Shown in pieces: positions 1 to 12,588 of a stretch of 64,000 bases of DNA. Source of the DNA: Dermatophagoides farinae (lineage: Eukaryota > Arthropoda > Arachnida > Sarcoptiformes > Pyroglyphidae); NCBI RefSeq assembly GCF_024713945.1, contig NC_134678.1, forward strand, positions 1,302,001 to 1,366,000, in the 5' to 3' direction. The notes under the pieces are model-generated. The model did not search any database and had not been told where the DNA came from. It saw only the letters and a list, made by a program, of their open reading frames with translations. How positions within the stretch are numbered: the stretch's first letter is position 1; the number at the start of each line of letters is the position of its first letter. Position numbers and translations under genes: made by a program.

Positions 1-1854
1 ATTGGAGGAATTCGCGAAACCGATCAGCGTGGCTGGCTTGCTTACACAGCAACAAGTGGATGATATTTTTCTGAATCTGGACGAATTGATTGATTTGAAT
101 TGCCAATTGGCACAAATACTACAAGATGCTGTCGATGTTGCCATCGAACAAGGTGACGAGGTAAAGTTCATGTCATTAAGTTTTTCACTACCATCACTAA
201 TGATTGATTCGTACCAACAGGATCTGACCACAGTTAACATTGGTCATCTGTTTAATGAATGTCTGCTTGACAAGATCGCTGTGTTTGAACGGTATTGTAT
301 CCGACAGGCATCCGCTTCATTGTTGTTGAACCAATTGGAAAAAGAAAAAGAATTGTTGCGAATTTTTCTTCGAGTTTCACAAATGGAAAATGCTTTGTTA
401 CGTCGCATGAACCTAAGGTCATTCTTAGTGGTACCAGTTCAACGAGTTACCAAGTAAGCACCAATATGTATGAACTTTATTTAGTTTCTTATCGAATTAT
501 TCTATTAGATATCCATTGCTGTTAAATCGATTGGTGAAAGTAACTCCATGCCATTACGCTGATTGTGATTCATTACGTGAGACACAGATGAAATTTGAAA
601 TTCATTTGGACAACATCAATCAAAAGACTAAAGGTTCAATAGCCGCCACTACATCACGAATATGGCGCCGCATTTCGAACCTTTCATCAACATCGATGCG
701 TATTCGAAGTAATGATGCCAATCACAATGTGATAGAAGATTTTGGTCATGTTAAACTTAAAAAGGTAAACACTCCCTTTACTATGTTGTTCTTGTTGATT
801 GCTGATTGTTTTTTGTTTACATTTGATTATCAAGACTTCATTGGAGCTACTTAAGTGGCCTCAAGACGAAAGTCGTTTTGTATTGATTGGTCGATTATCA
901 TTTATTGTGGAACGATCCGGAACAGCTGCAAATTCTGAACAGCTAAATGCATCATGCAATACTGGTTTGACAATCATCAATGGCTGCAGTTCACCACACG
1001 CTACTGTGCATAATTCCCTGTCCAATTCATCAACATCATCATCGAAAATCTGGTCTCGAACATTGAAATTTTCGACCGCTCATGCAGTGCTTATCGTAAG
1101 ATCCAGTCCTAATCCCGGTTCAGAACCGGAAACGTTAAACGTGGAAACATCAATCAATCAAACATTGTTGGATGTGGCCATTAATCATTCAAATGGAGAT
1201 TGTTTTGATGGCAATGATTCACTTAGATTTAATTCGACTGCCCGACGAAGATCCAGTTCAAAGAGTCCAATGCGTGTTAGTGGTTCCAACTCTTTAAGTT
1301 TAAGCCAACAATGTCCGAGCAAATCAAAAACGAACAGCGATCGTGAAGCCATGTTAATCTTGTTCAAAGAGAAAAATGGTCGATACACGCTGTGTCGAGT
1401 GAGTATAATGATGATGTAAACCTTATTTGACTATATTCAATTAACCTTATTTGATTTTCATGCAGGATGCTCTCAATCTAGCCATGTGTGTGATAGCAAA
1501 AGCGACCGATTTCGATAATGAAGGATATTTCGAGATACACGAGCTCGAATCACGTGAATCGCTACTGTTAAAGGTATGTTTCATAACCATATCCATTTAT
1601 TGGCCAATGAACCTATCTTCTCTTCGGTCCGAATACAGGCTGAAACACAATCCGAAATGCGAGAATGGCTTGAACAACTAAGAACACAAAGTCAATGCCT
1701 TGGTCAATGGCGTCGACGTCGTAATGCATTGCCTAACATTATGGTACTACGAAACATGGATACTGATATGAACCATAATAGCGATGAAGATGATAACACA
1801 AGTCTAAACCATTCCCAACATGAACGTTTTCCATCCAATACATTGTCTAGCTAG
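1..1854 (+). CDS. Rho guanine nucleotide exchange factor (DH-PH), 5' end outside window
   Basis: The visible exons are 2-160, 221-453, 509-764, 835-1398, 1466-1573 and 1639-1854; they join in phase to 512 codons including the stop. Exons 1-3 encode most of a Dbl-homology domain. The clearest signature is VPVQRVTKYPLLLNRL, the conserved DH helix, interrupted by intron 2. Exons 4-6 look like a PH domain that starts near LELLKWP and is split by a long Ser/Asn-rich insert; it ends in a helix with MREWLEQL, followed by a basic GQWRRRRNAL stretch and an acidic tail. Such proteins load GTP on Rho-family GTPases at membranes and the cytoskeleton. Intron 1 (60 nt) is in frame and open, so retention is possible. 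An AATAAA lies at 1969-1974. I cannot place it in a particular GEF subfamily. The domain call is firm; the N-terminus is unknown. Confidence 0.85.
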
Positions 1855-2095
1855 TCCAAACACACCCATTTAGAAAAAAAACCCACCTCTTAAATACCAG
1901 AACATGTAAATATAATGGAATGAATTCCTAACTGTACATAATTATCGTCATCACCATCATCATCAAATAATAAAAGCAAATCATTTTTATTATAAAATCA
2001 ACAATGAATAAATTATAGACAAATGAATCATTTTAGCAAATGTTTACGACAGCGAATTTATTTTTTCGTTGGTTTTTGTTCAATTTATGGCCAGT

Positions 2096-3519
2096 CTAAT
2101 ATTCCATTGGTTCACGGAAAATGGCACGTTTTCTTCTTTTCGTTTCGATGCAATTACCCCACCATGTACGATCGATGCACATGTCATCCATTTTGAACAT
2201 AAAACACTTGGTCTTGACAACGTTGAAATAAATTTTACCAACCAAATTAGCAGCGCCAGAGTTGGCCACTTTTAGGCATGATCGAAATCTATAAATTTGT
2301 TTGTGGATGTGTGTGTGTGGGGGGGGGGGAATCAGTAAAAAGTGATTTGTTAGAAACAGACATGTCAAATACAGATTGGCCATTTACATGAAATGTCCAT
2401 TACAGATATAATATGATTTACCTTTCATCGCATGAACAATGTGAAACATAGTGGAATCTGTGTGTGTGTGACGGTGAAAAAAACATTGATTTAATTTATT
2501 GATTCAAGAAATAAAAACTAGTCACCTGTAATTGAATAAATGATATTGATTTTCGAATGGACCAATTGAATATTTACATCGATCGTGATCACTATAAGTA
2601 CAAGAAAAAATTTCATAAATGTGATCCATAACAACATAATTTTTTTTTAACACATACCGACAACAACGATCAGCAAATGAATAATCACCTAGATCTTCGA
2701 AAGCTTTACCATTGGAACCTTTTCCACACCATTTAGTACCGGGAAATAATAAAGAATCTCGTTTTGTTCTCTACAATTATAATGGTAATTAAATTCTTTT
2801 AATATACTTCGATGGTAATCACACTTACCGTTCGTCTTCGTGATCGGGCTAAAGTGTCATCATTTTTGATATCGTTTCCCATTTTAGATTGATAATGTTG
2901 TTGAACTTTTTGATGTAATTGTCGACATTGACGTTCATAGCGTTCATAATCAGTCAATCGTTTCAGATGTTCAGGTAATGTGATTTCGGTTAAATTATTA
3001 TATTGTCTACATAAAAGAAATGATTTATTATATGGAACAATCATGATTCGGTCGTGCATCAACTTACTCAAGCATTTTGAAAGATTTTGTATCCTTTCTA
3101 ATATTCGGATTAATCTTGTGAAATTGTTCATGAAATTTTTCGATAGTTTTGCTGTCATTGGTATATTCGCAATCGATAAGTTGACCATCGGTTAACCAGA
3201 ATTGAATTATTTCATGTTTATTACGAGTCATCTATTGGTATATCGTCAACAAAAAAAAAATTAAACACCAATCTATTGGCCAGAGTTAATGAACACTTAC
3301 CTGAATCAAGTCAATATGAAGATATCGAGTTTCGATGGCCGAATAATTGGCCCAAACCAATTTTGTAATGACTTCACCATCTTTTAATTGATATGTTGAC
3401 GCGAAAGATTCATTCATGGTGGTTGATGGCAGTTTATGAGGAATGGCTTGAATTATGGTCAAGAATGGTGTCATGACCATAAACAGTAATACTAACATTG
3501 CCATCATTATACTGATCAT
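2096..3519 (-). CDS. Group III secretory phospholipase A2
   Basis: There are seven exons on the minus strand: 3519-3301, 3231-3068, 3006-2829, 2770-2658, 2591-2526, 2457-2422 and 2288-2096. They join to 322 codons plus stop with every phase consistent. The start gives a hydrophobic signal peptide ending near IIQA. The enzyme core begins around residue 196: FPGTKWCGKG is the calcium-binding loop, and CCRDHDRC (about 223-230) holds the catalytic His227-Asp228 pair. Further Cys (CSCDE) and VGKIYFNV match the C-terminal part of the bee-venom-type (group III) fold. The family hydrolyses the sn-2 ester of phospholipids outside the cell using Ca2+. About 170 residues of poorly conserved sequence precede the core, a common arrangement in arthropod members. 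The gene is tail-to-tail with the RhoGEF, 241 nt apart. The fold is certain; the physiological role is open. Confidence 0.93.
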
Positions 3520-4376
3520 TCGATGATGAAATGATGATAGGATTGGTAAGTTTATGCCGGGACTAGAAGATATTTCACAATGATTGCTATCTTGGTTGCA
3601 ATCACGATAATAATGAATGTCGTTGCTACTGGTTTGTTTTTTTTTTGTTTTTGGTTATCAATCGATCGATTCGATTTAAATGATATAACGGTTATAGTAT
3701 TCGCGCGCGTCTTTTCTCCAATAAGCCAGGCCAGACAGAAGCAACATTCAATGCATGTGTAAGCAAAAATAAACCAAGCAACCGGCTTTGCATTAGACTG
3801 ACACAGAATGAAGAAAAAAATCATTTTAAAAAGGACACAATGATTTATATACTACCCAGACAAACAAAGTCAGTAATGGCACGATCATCGATTAACAATG
3901 CGCCAACAAATCATGACCAAGTGGCGTGATCACGGTTACGTCAATCTACGGCACACGCTCTTTGTTTGATTTTTTTTTCTTGCCACTGCACATGGCTACA
4001 TATTTTTTGGCTTAGCAAAACACTCGCATTACAAAAGTTTAGTTTTTTTTTAATTTTTCTTTGCAGAATAAGCTGATTATTTTCGAATGATGATGATGAT
4101 GATAACGATCTCATTCATAAAATAATAAGGTGATGATGATCATCACTTTTGCCGGAAACTTTCTTTCTAAAAAAAATCACATCACATGACATTTGTCTAT
4201 TCTTTCCTTATTGATCGCTATTATATGATCTATGCATAGCTACATAGAATGTAAATAAAATAAATACAAAGACAAATTGCTTTTCAATTCAATTTTTATT
4301 TATTAGCATCAAATTGTTGATGATTATATACCAAAAGAAAACAATACAAATCATCATTCATCATACAAATAATTGT
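3520..4376. other. Intergenic: PLA2 5' flank and eL29 3' flank
   Basis: No convincing coding exon was seen. On the minus strand a TATATAA lies at about 3843-3850, roughly 330 nt upstream of the PLA2 start codon, so a promoter plus long leader is possible but weakly supported. Near 4297-4310 the minus strand reads AATAAATAAA, a fitting polyadenylation signal for the eL29 gene that ends at 4377. The rest is AT-rich with (GAT)n. Confidence 0.4.
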
Positions 4377-4746
4377 CTATTTCTTGGCTTGACGTAATTG
4401 AGCTTCCAATTGTAATAATTCTTCACGGCTTTTGTTGTGTTTCCGTGAGAAACGCATGTTACGTAACAATTTTTGATCCACCTAAATTCATTTAAATGGC
4501 CACCATTAATGAGATTGTATTAATTTATTCAAATTGTTGGAAAAAAAACTTACTCCTTTCATCGATTGTTTACGCATCTTTTTTGGTCGATGAATACCAT
4601 TTCGATGGTCTTTACGGTCTATGTTGATTGGACAAAACATTTTGCATGATTTAGACATTTAGAATTATTTAAACATTTAATTTAATTAAAACGTTTGATA
4701 AATACTTACTTTGATTATGATTGGTATGATTCTTTGACTTGGCCAT
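4377..4746 (-). CDS. RPL29: 60S ribosomal protein L29 (eL29)
   Basis: Three exons (4746-4710, 4618-4554, 4481-4377) encode 68 residues beginning MAKSKNHTNHNQNRKDHRNG and then HRPKKMRKQS, with a C-terminal helix rich in Arg, Glu and Leu. This is the invariant, very basic N-terminal region of eL29, a structural protein of the large ribosomal subunit. The length matches the short arthropod/fungal form and lacks the long Lys/Ala tail of mammals. Intron 2 is phase 0 and intron 1 is phase 1. The gene is divergent from the acyl-CoA synthetase, with about 1.2 kb between the start codons. Confidence 0.97.
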
Positions 4747-5955
4747 TATAAATTCCAAGAATTTGAAACGAATACGAAAGAAAATTATTGACACCCAGAA
4801 AAAAAAATGCAAAACACAAAACTCAAATGTGCACACACGTTGTTGCCTGAAACGGGAAAAGGGAAACAAATTTACGCATACGTCTTTTATGAATGATCAT
4901 TGTACTGGGCTCAAATTTAAATTGTGTGAGTTGGAATTTTTTTTTTTTTCACCCTCACGACCGAGGGTGAGCAGATGAGCAGATGATTTACAACTGGTTT
5001 AGCGGAAACTTTCTTTTCTCATATAATAATTTTTATTTTCCAGAATTTTCTAACTTCAACTGTCCTTATTATATCTTCAGGTAGATAGATTTTTCATCAA
5101 AAATAAAATCAACAAATCTTTTTTTTTTTTTTTGGTTGACGACAACTACATTTCATTTATCAGCACCGCCACTATCATCATCATCATCATCATCATCATA
5201 AAATATAGGAAGCTATTTAAATCAATGCTGTGGTGGTTTTTTTTTCTCATGATCATTTTCATTCTGAATTTTTTTTTCCAAATATGTTCATCTTTCCATT
5301 ATAACATCGTGGTATGTAGTAGTTGTTGCTGTAATTCATTCATTCACTGATAATAATTGATGATTTATTATTTTTTTTGTAAATATTTATCTATTTTAAA
5401 TTTTAAAATCAATCAAGTGTTTGACAGAAATTTTTTTTTTTTTTTTTTTGATTGAGGGAAGAATTTCTTTTTTTTGAAAATTAAAAAAAAATTCACAATC
5501 TCCACAACATTGATACCTTCATAATAAATTATGTCATTTGTTATCATTTTGTACTTGATATATAAAGAGATTATATAAATTCAATTATTCTAAGGAAATT
5601 GTTCATCAGTTCAAAAGAATTCTTTTTTTTCTAGTAAGTTTTTTTCTTTTCTGGTTATGTAAGCTTTTCTCGTCATATAGTGAAATAGGAGTACGTGGTC
5701 ATTTCATCATCATTCGCGAATTGTGTTTCGTGGATCATAAATTTTTTTTTTGTTTTTTCCATTGAAAAAAATTTTTCCCGTTGAAATTTTTTTTTATGAT
5801 GCGAATGATAATTTTTCTCATTTAAATAATTTGGTTAATCGTAATATAATAAGTATAAATAAAAATTCTCTTTTTTCAGATTAAATCCAACACATATCGA
5901 GAAATTAAACATCGTCACTCTGCATACAACAACTTTGACCAACAACGTCCAAACA
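4747..5955. other. Divergent spacer between eL29 and ACSL
   Basis: There is no protein-coding exon. It holds poly-T runs, an (ATC)n tract near 5175-5200, and probably the promoter and non-coding first exon of the downstream synthetase. For that gene, a donor cta|GTAAGT at 5634 and a strong polypyrimidine acceptor (ctcttttttcag) ending at 5879 would define a 246-nt 5'-UTR intron. Confidence 0.45.
5559..5567 (+). promoter_or_regulatory. Candidate TATA box for the ACSL gene
   Basis: TATATAAAG lies about 65 nt upstream of the putative 5'-UTR donor at 5634. Transcription starting near 5590 would give a short non-coding exon, then the 5634-5879 intron, then the exon with the ATG at 5956. The elements are seen directly; their use is inferred. 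Confidence 0.4.
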
Positions 5956-8341
5956 ATGATTATCGAATTCCTATCGGATACGTTTATGATCAAAACAAAT
6001 ATGATGGATCAATGGTTTAATAATTTATTCCTCATCATATTTGATATTTTGGTCACCATTTATACATACATTACATTACCGATTTATATTCTACGACAAA
6101 AACCAGAAAATGTTCTGAAAAAATCACAACGAATTCGTGCAAAACAATTGAATGAAAATGATCCCAAATCACCATGGTTTGGTGTTCTGGATCGTCAACA
6201 ATATCGTGGAAGTGTTGTCGATATTGTCGAAACTATTGATGAATTGTGCAACAATTTGGAAAAATATATGTCATTACAGAATAAAGCTGTTGGTTATCGT
6301 CGTGTATTGCGTGAATATGTTGTTTATGGATCTGATGGTATAACACCATTGAAAATTGATGGAAAAATTATTAAAAAACGTGAATTATCCGATTATAATT
6401 GGTTATCATATGAACAACTATTTGAACGAAAAAATCATATTGCCATAGGATTACTTTCCGCCGGTATTAAACGTAATGAACCAATAGCAATTCTATGTGA
6501 AACTTGTGCCGAATATCTAATGATGGAATTTGCAATAGCACGTGCCGGTTTTGTTCAAGTGAATGTATTTCCTACACTTGGTGAATCCGGTATTGCACAT
6601 GCAATCAAAGAAACAAATTCAAAATTTATTTTTACATCATGGGATCTATTGCCGAAAATTCGTTCAGTCATTCAAAAATACAAATTGGATGTATCAAAAA
6701 TTATCTACATTGAACGAAGAGCGGAAACTGTTTCTGATGAAATTATTGCAAAGGAAAAAGATTTTATCGAACCGATAAATCAATCAATTTTTGTCCCATT
6801 AACAAAAATCGAACAGGATGGCCAATCATGTAATGATGATGATGTAGCGATTTGTAAACCATTGGATAAGGATCAAGTTGCTTTTATTGGTAAGTATTAA
6901 TCGATGTCAGTAACTTTAGCCAATAATTGTCATGTCTGTTTGCATACAGTTTTCACTTCAGGCAGTACCGGTGTACCGAAAGGTGTACAATTAACATCGA
7001 ATCAAATGATTCAAGTTTGCCATCAAATGTTACCATCACTTTCAGAATATATTGGTAATGGTCTAAAAAATATTTACGTGGCATATTTACCACAAGCACA
7101 TATTTTCGAATCCACTTGTGAATTTCTTATATTCGGTCTTGGTATACCAATTGGTTTTGCCAGTCCATTCACATTGACCGAATCATCACCCGGTCTTGCT
7201 CCCAATACTAAATCCGATTTAGTTCTACTTCGTCCGACATTTATGATTTCTGTGCCATTAGTTTTACAACGAATACAGAAACAGATCTATAATAAACTTG
7301 AATCACGTTCCTCGATTTTCATTCCATTATTTAATTATTTAATGAAATATAAAATTATTTGGACCCAAAAAGGTATGTTTGTTTTAAATGGTTTTTTCAT
7401 AAAAAAAATTCAATTATTGCCCTTTGATAGGTTTTGCAACACCTCTTATTAATAGAATATTTTGTAAAAAAATTCGTGAACAATTTGGTGGACGTTTAGA
7501 TAAGATAATTGTTGGTGGTGCACCATTATCATCCACTCTACAATCAGTGATTAAAGCAGCATTGGATACGACGCTCGTACAAGGCTATGGAATGACAGAA
7601 ACATGTGGTGCATGTTTCTGTATGGATAACGATGATCTTACTTATGGCTGTACTGGTGCACCAATGTTGGGTGTTTATGCTAAACTTGATGATTGGAATG
7701 AAGGTGGTTATCGAACCAGTGATCTACCTAATCCACGTGGCGAACTTTTAGTTGGTAGTAAAGCGAATTGTCTTGGATATCTTAATAAACCGGATGCAAC
7801 CAATGAATTGCTCGTTAAGGATAAAAAATTAAACATTAATTGGGTACGGAGTGGTGATATAGCTGAAGTTTATCCTGATGGTACATTCAAAATAGTTGAT
7901 CGTAAAAAAGATCTGGTTAAAATGGCCAATGGTGAATATGTATCGTTGGGCAAGATTGAAACAACATTGAAAAATTGTAATTATATCGATCACATCTGTG
8001 TATTTGGTAATGCATTGGCCAACTATCTTGTTGCATTAGTGGTACCTAATGAAGAAAAATTGGTTCATCTAGCACAAACACATCGCATTCCAAATGAAGC
8101 ACGATCAACAAATCGTATGTCTGAAATTCTATTGAAATCAGTACGTGAAACTGGTATTGAAAATGGATTGAAAAAAGTAGAAATACCTACAAAAATTCAA
8201 ATTGTATCGGATGAATGGACACCTGATAATGAAATGCTTACAGCAGCAATGAAACTTAAACGTAGTTCAATTAAAACACGTTATTTTTCCGTTATTGATG
8301 ATTTATTTAATGATTCACAAAGCAATTCCACCGAAATATAA
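5956..8341 (+). CDS. Long-chain acyl-CoA synthetase, ACSL3/4 type
   Basis: Three coding exons (5956-6889, 6950-7372, 7431-8341) give 755 residues. The ATG at 5956 is preferred because the frame upstream offers only a TTG. A hydrophobic N-terminal segment (about residues 20-42) anchors the protein in the ER or a related membrane. The adenylate-forming core shows TSGSTGVPKGV (from about 314, ATP/AMP motif), GYGMTE (504-509), a WVRSGDIAEV stretch and the linker/FACS signature DRKKDLVKMANGEYVSLGK. The enzyme activates long-chain fatty acids with ATP and CoA for lipid synthesis, remodelling or beta-oxidation. The DDWNEGGY and NPRGELLVG stretches favour the ACSL3/4 branch over ACSL1/5/6. The length is slightly above the usual 700-720. 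All catalytic motifs are intact. Confidence 0.95.
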
Positions 8342-8856
8342 ACGCAACTATAACAAACCAACCACACACACATTCTCCACATATTTTAATTTATCTAATT
8401 AATATATTCTATTCTTTGCAATCGTAATCTTAACAAATCAAAAAAAATCCACAAAAACGGTGATTGTTATGCAAAAAATTGTTTGTTTTATTCAAATTCA
8501 AAATTTATTTTATGATATGAATTTATTAAAATTTAAAATTTTATCAATTCTTGGGATGTGATTATCAAAATTCAAACAAAAAAAAAAGAAAATGATTCGT
8601 CCTTTTTGGACGGTATCAAAAAAAAAAAAAAAACATTTCAAGAATCGAACAGAATTGAGAATGTTTTTTTTTTATTTGGATCGATGTCAGAATTGTCAAT
8701 ATTGATTTAACTTTAACAAAATGATTCCTAAATCTTGAATATCTATCAATGTCTTGAATTGAACTTTTTTCGTTTTTATTCCTTCTTCATTTTCTTTATA
8801 TTCAATGTTACATGTTACAATTTTGTTTTCGAACAAAATAAAAAAAATAATCGAAA
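8342..8856. other. Intergenic, ACSL 3' to EXTL3 5'
   Basis: AT-rich with poly-A runs (8620-8635) and no coding exon. It probably contains the ACSL 3' UTR and the promoter of the exostosin gene; no clear TATA box was seen. Confidence 0.4.
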
Positions 8857-11800
8857 ATGAATTGTCAACATTGTTTAACTTTACGACGATTATTTTTTCT
8901 AGTTTTTCTATTTATAATGTGTTTATTAGCATTCAATCTTAGTACATTCTATCTAATTTCATTCAATACTACGACGATCAATCCATCCATTATTCAAAAT
9001 AATGAACCAAAATATGAATTATTAATCGATGATAATTCTATTAAAAATTTGAATAAAATTAATGGTAAATATTCAATTTAGATTAACATTTTTTTTTTGA
9101 CACTGTTTATATTTTTTTATATTCACATTTGTAAATTCATAGATTTAAATATTCGTGTTCATGAATTACTACGTATACGTTCATCCGTTTTAAAAGAATT
9201 ACGAAGTTTAGAACGTAATCGTACATCAATCATTCAAGAGCTAACTGAACATAATAATGAATTAGAAAAATTAAAATCAACAATTGGAAAAAAATCCTCC
9301 GAATTGGAACGTATTCAAATGCATATTAAACAAGCTGTTGTTGCTCAAAAAGAAGCCAAAGTTTTGGTCGGATCAATGATTGAACCGCCATTGAATTTAT
9401 TGCCCAAACAAGCGCAGGAAAAAATTTCAATCGAAAATGGTAAATGGATATAAATATAAATTATTATTAAGATCCATGTTAACTTTTTAATAATTTTTTT
9501 TCCAGAAAAAACTACCATCACTCGCCATTATAATCATGATGATTGCCATATGAACAATTGTTTTGATTTTTCACGTTGTTCATTATTCTCATCATTCTAT
9601 GTATTTATTTATGATAATCATAATGATCATGTTTCATCAATTTATCGAATCATTTATGATAAATTCCGATCAAACATTCATGTAACGAATGATCCTCGAA
9701 TAGCATGTATTTATCTATTAATTATTTCCGAAAATTTTCCACATTTAAATGATCGAATTTCATTTCAAAATTATCTGGACACTCTACCATATTGGGCTGG
9801 TATGAATTTTTTTTTTTTTTTGTAATTACGATCGAATTTTATTATAATTTTTTCTCTACATAGGTGATGGCCGTAATCATATTATTTTCAATCTAAATTC
9901 AAAAATCGATTTAAATTCAATCGGTTTAAATGTGAAAAAAGCTATACTAGTTCAAAATCAATTCGATTCATCTAGTCTTCGTCATTCGTTTGATTTAGTC
10001 ATACCAGATGTAAATATTATCCATTTTTATAGTTTAAATTTGAATGGAAAAAATTTTTCACCACAATTATCACCTGCTAAACGAAAATATTTCCTCACAT
10101 TCCTTGGACGTATATCGGATGACAATTCTGACCATAATAATAATAATAATTCATACGACGACAATCTTCAATTAATCATCAAAAATACGATGATAAATCT
10201 TTCAACCAAACATAGTGTTGTGAATCATAATGAGTTTCTATTCGATTTTGATTGTGATGAAAAAACCAAAAAACTTTGTGATAATCAGACAATCATTTTA
10301 CTTGAATCTACATTTACTTTGATACCTATCATTATCAATAATCATCATAATATTCATCGAAATCATGATTTCTATCTACGATTATTTAATGCTCTATCTA
10401 CAGGTATGAATTTGTATTATGATGAAAAATAATGGAATTTAAAACATCTTTTTTTCACAATAGGTTCGATTCCTATAATCATATCAAATGATATTGTATC
10501 ACTTCCATTTGAAGATGTTATTGATTGGCGTAAAGCTACAATTCGTTTACCTATTGCTCGTATAACCGAATTATATGTCCTATTGAAAACCTATACGGAT
10601 GCTGACATTATCGAGCTAAGAAGATATGGAATACATTTTTATCGTACATATTTTTCCAATTTAGATCAATTTATAGCTACATTTTTTGCTTATTTTGGGA
10701 CCTTTCGTTTACAAATACCTCCATCATCACCACCTAGTTATCGTTCAACTTATTATTATAATCAACCTAAATACGATATTTTAACTAATTCAAGTGATTT
10801 ATTATTGACAAATCCACTTCTTTACGATAATGATCTATCAGATGGTGATGAATTTCTTGGACCAATCGAACCACCATTTGCATCGATTAGTTATCGTCGT
10901 AATTATTCAATAACTATGAATCAATTATATTCTATTTGGAATGACGTTAGTCTTACACCATTTCATACATTTCCTTCACTGCCATTTGATCCTGTTTTAC
11001 CTTCCGAATCAAAATTCATTGGTTCATCATATGGATTTCGACCAATCGGTGCTGGACTTGGTGGCTCTGGTAAAGAATTCTCCGAAGCATTGGGTGGCAA
11101 TCAAATTAGAGAACAATTTACAATCGTCATTTTGACTTATGAACGTGAAAATGTTTTATTGCTTGTTCTTTCACATTTAAAAGTTGGTATTAAAAAAATC
11201 TTTTAAAAACATTATTAATAATATGTTTTATTGTTGTATACATAGAATTTACCATATCTAAATAAGGTTGTGATCGTATGGAATAGTCCACAGCCACCAT
11301 CTGAAGATATAATATGGCCAGATATTGGTGTCGATATTGTTGTCATTAAAAGTGAACATAATTCATTGAATAATCGTTTCATACCATTTGATGAAATCAA
11401 AACTGAAGCCATTCTTTCGATTGATGATGATACTAATCTACGACATGATGAAATTATCTTTGCTTTTCGGTAAATTTTTTTTACAAGCTTAATTTTTTAC
11501 AAAAATTTGAATTTAAAATTTTTTTTTCTCAAACAGTGTTTGGCGTGAAGCAAGAGATCGTATTGTTGGTTTTCCTGCACGTTTTCATGCATGGGATTCG
11601 AATCAAAAATCATGGTTCTATAATTCTAGCTATACTTGTGAATATTCAATGATTTTAACTGGAGCTGCTTTTTTTCATAAAGTAATTATTATAACATTCT
11701 AATAGTGATGATGATGATTTTTTTAAAAAAATAATTTTCATTACATTTCAATTTCAGTATTATTCCTATCTATATTCATATTCAATGCCATCATCAATAC

Positions 11801-12176
11801 GAGATAAAGTGGATGAATTTATGAATTGTGAAGATATAGCAATGAATTTTCTTGTATCACATGTAACTCGTAAACCACCAATCAAAGTAACATCTAAATG
11901 GACATTTAGGTAATATGAATTTTGTTCAAAATAATTGCCAAATTAATCCTTTGGTATTTTTCTTTATTAAAAAAAATAATTTATAGATGTCCAGCTTGCC
12001 AAACCGGATTATCGGAAAATCAATCGGAACATTTTCTTAAACGTCATAAATGTATTAATTATTTCATTTCAATATATGGTTATATGCCATTACTGTATAC
12101 ACAATTTCGTGCCGATTCTGTTCTATTCAAGACACGTGTTTCACATGATAAACAAAAATGTTTTAAATATATCTGA
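8857..12176 (+). CDS. EXTL3: Exostosin-like 3 (brother of tout-velu) glycosyltransferase
   Basis: Nine exons (8857-9064, 9143-9439, 9506-9799, 9864-10403, 10464-11182, 11246-11469, 11537-11681, 11758-11909, 11987-12176) join in phase to 922 residues, almost the same as vertebrate EXTL3. The protein is a type II Golgi enzyme: a short cytosolic end, a membrane anchor at about 12-34, and a coiled-coil stem (about 75-165, rich in Glu/Leu/Lys). An exostosin GT47 region follows, then a C-terminal GT64 domain with [20 protein letters not shown] and the metal-binding SIDDDTN (Asp746-748). The final Cys residues (CPACQTG, RHKCIN, KQKCF) fit the family. EXTL3 adds the first GlcNAc that commits a linker to heparan sulfate. 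The exon 5 donor is the weak AAA|GTTGGT, required by phase and by the conserved NLPYLNKV that follows. Confidence 0.95.
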
Positions 12177-12588
12177 ATTGTTTTTTCGTTTGTTTGTTCA
12201 TTTGTTTTTTTAGTTTGTTTTTATATCTAAATTATTGATTATTGATTGCAATTGTTTTTTTCCTAATTTCTCAAATTAAATTATTTCGAAATGTTTTTTT
12301 TTGTACTCTGATATTGTTGATGATTATTCAAGTTTGAAAACAAAAAGTCACAACCGACCGTTGAACATTTGACAATGAATGAACAAATGATCATGATCAG
12401 TGATCATCATCATCAATGAAATTAAATTTCATGATGATGATGATATATAAAAACGATTGATTTTCAATTGGGCAAAAGAAAAAATTTCATTTCAATCGTT
12501 TTTACCGTACAAATCACGATTTTCATCTTTTTTTTATTTGATTATTATTATCATCATTAATATTAAAAAAACAAAAAAAATTAACACC
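12177..12588. other. Spacer between EXTL3 and the KH-domain gene
   Basis: It is T-rich downstream of the exostosin stop, then has several GATCATCAT-type repeats. There is no coding sequence before the ATG at 12589. It contains the candidate TATA box listed separately. Confidence 0.4.
12444..12452 (+). promoter_or_regulatory. Candidate TATA box for the MEX3-like gene
   Basis: TATATAAAA lies 137 nt upstream of the ATG at 12589, after a run of GAT repeats. The spacing allows a leader of about 110 nt. Confidence 0.4.

Noticed and set aside
3552-3824. Minus-strand hydrophobic frame upstream of the PLA2 gene as an extra exon
   Set aside because: It is in a different frame from the PLA2 start, has no suitable donor joining it, and the ATG at 3519 already gives a good signal peptide.
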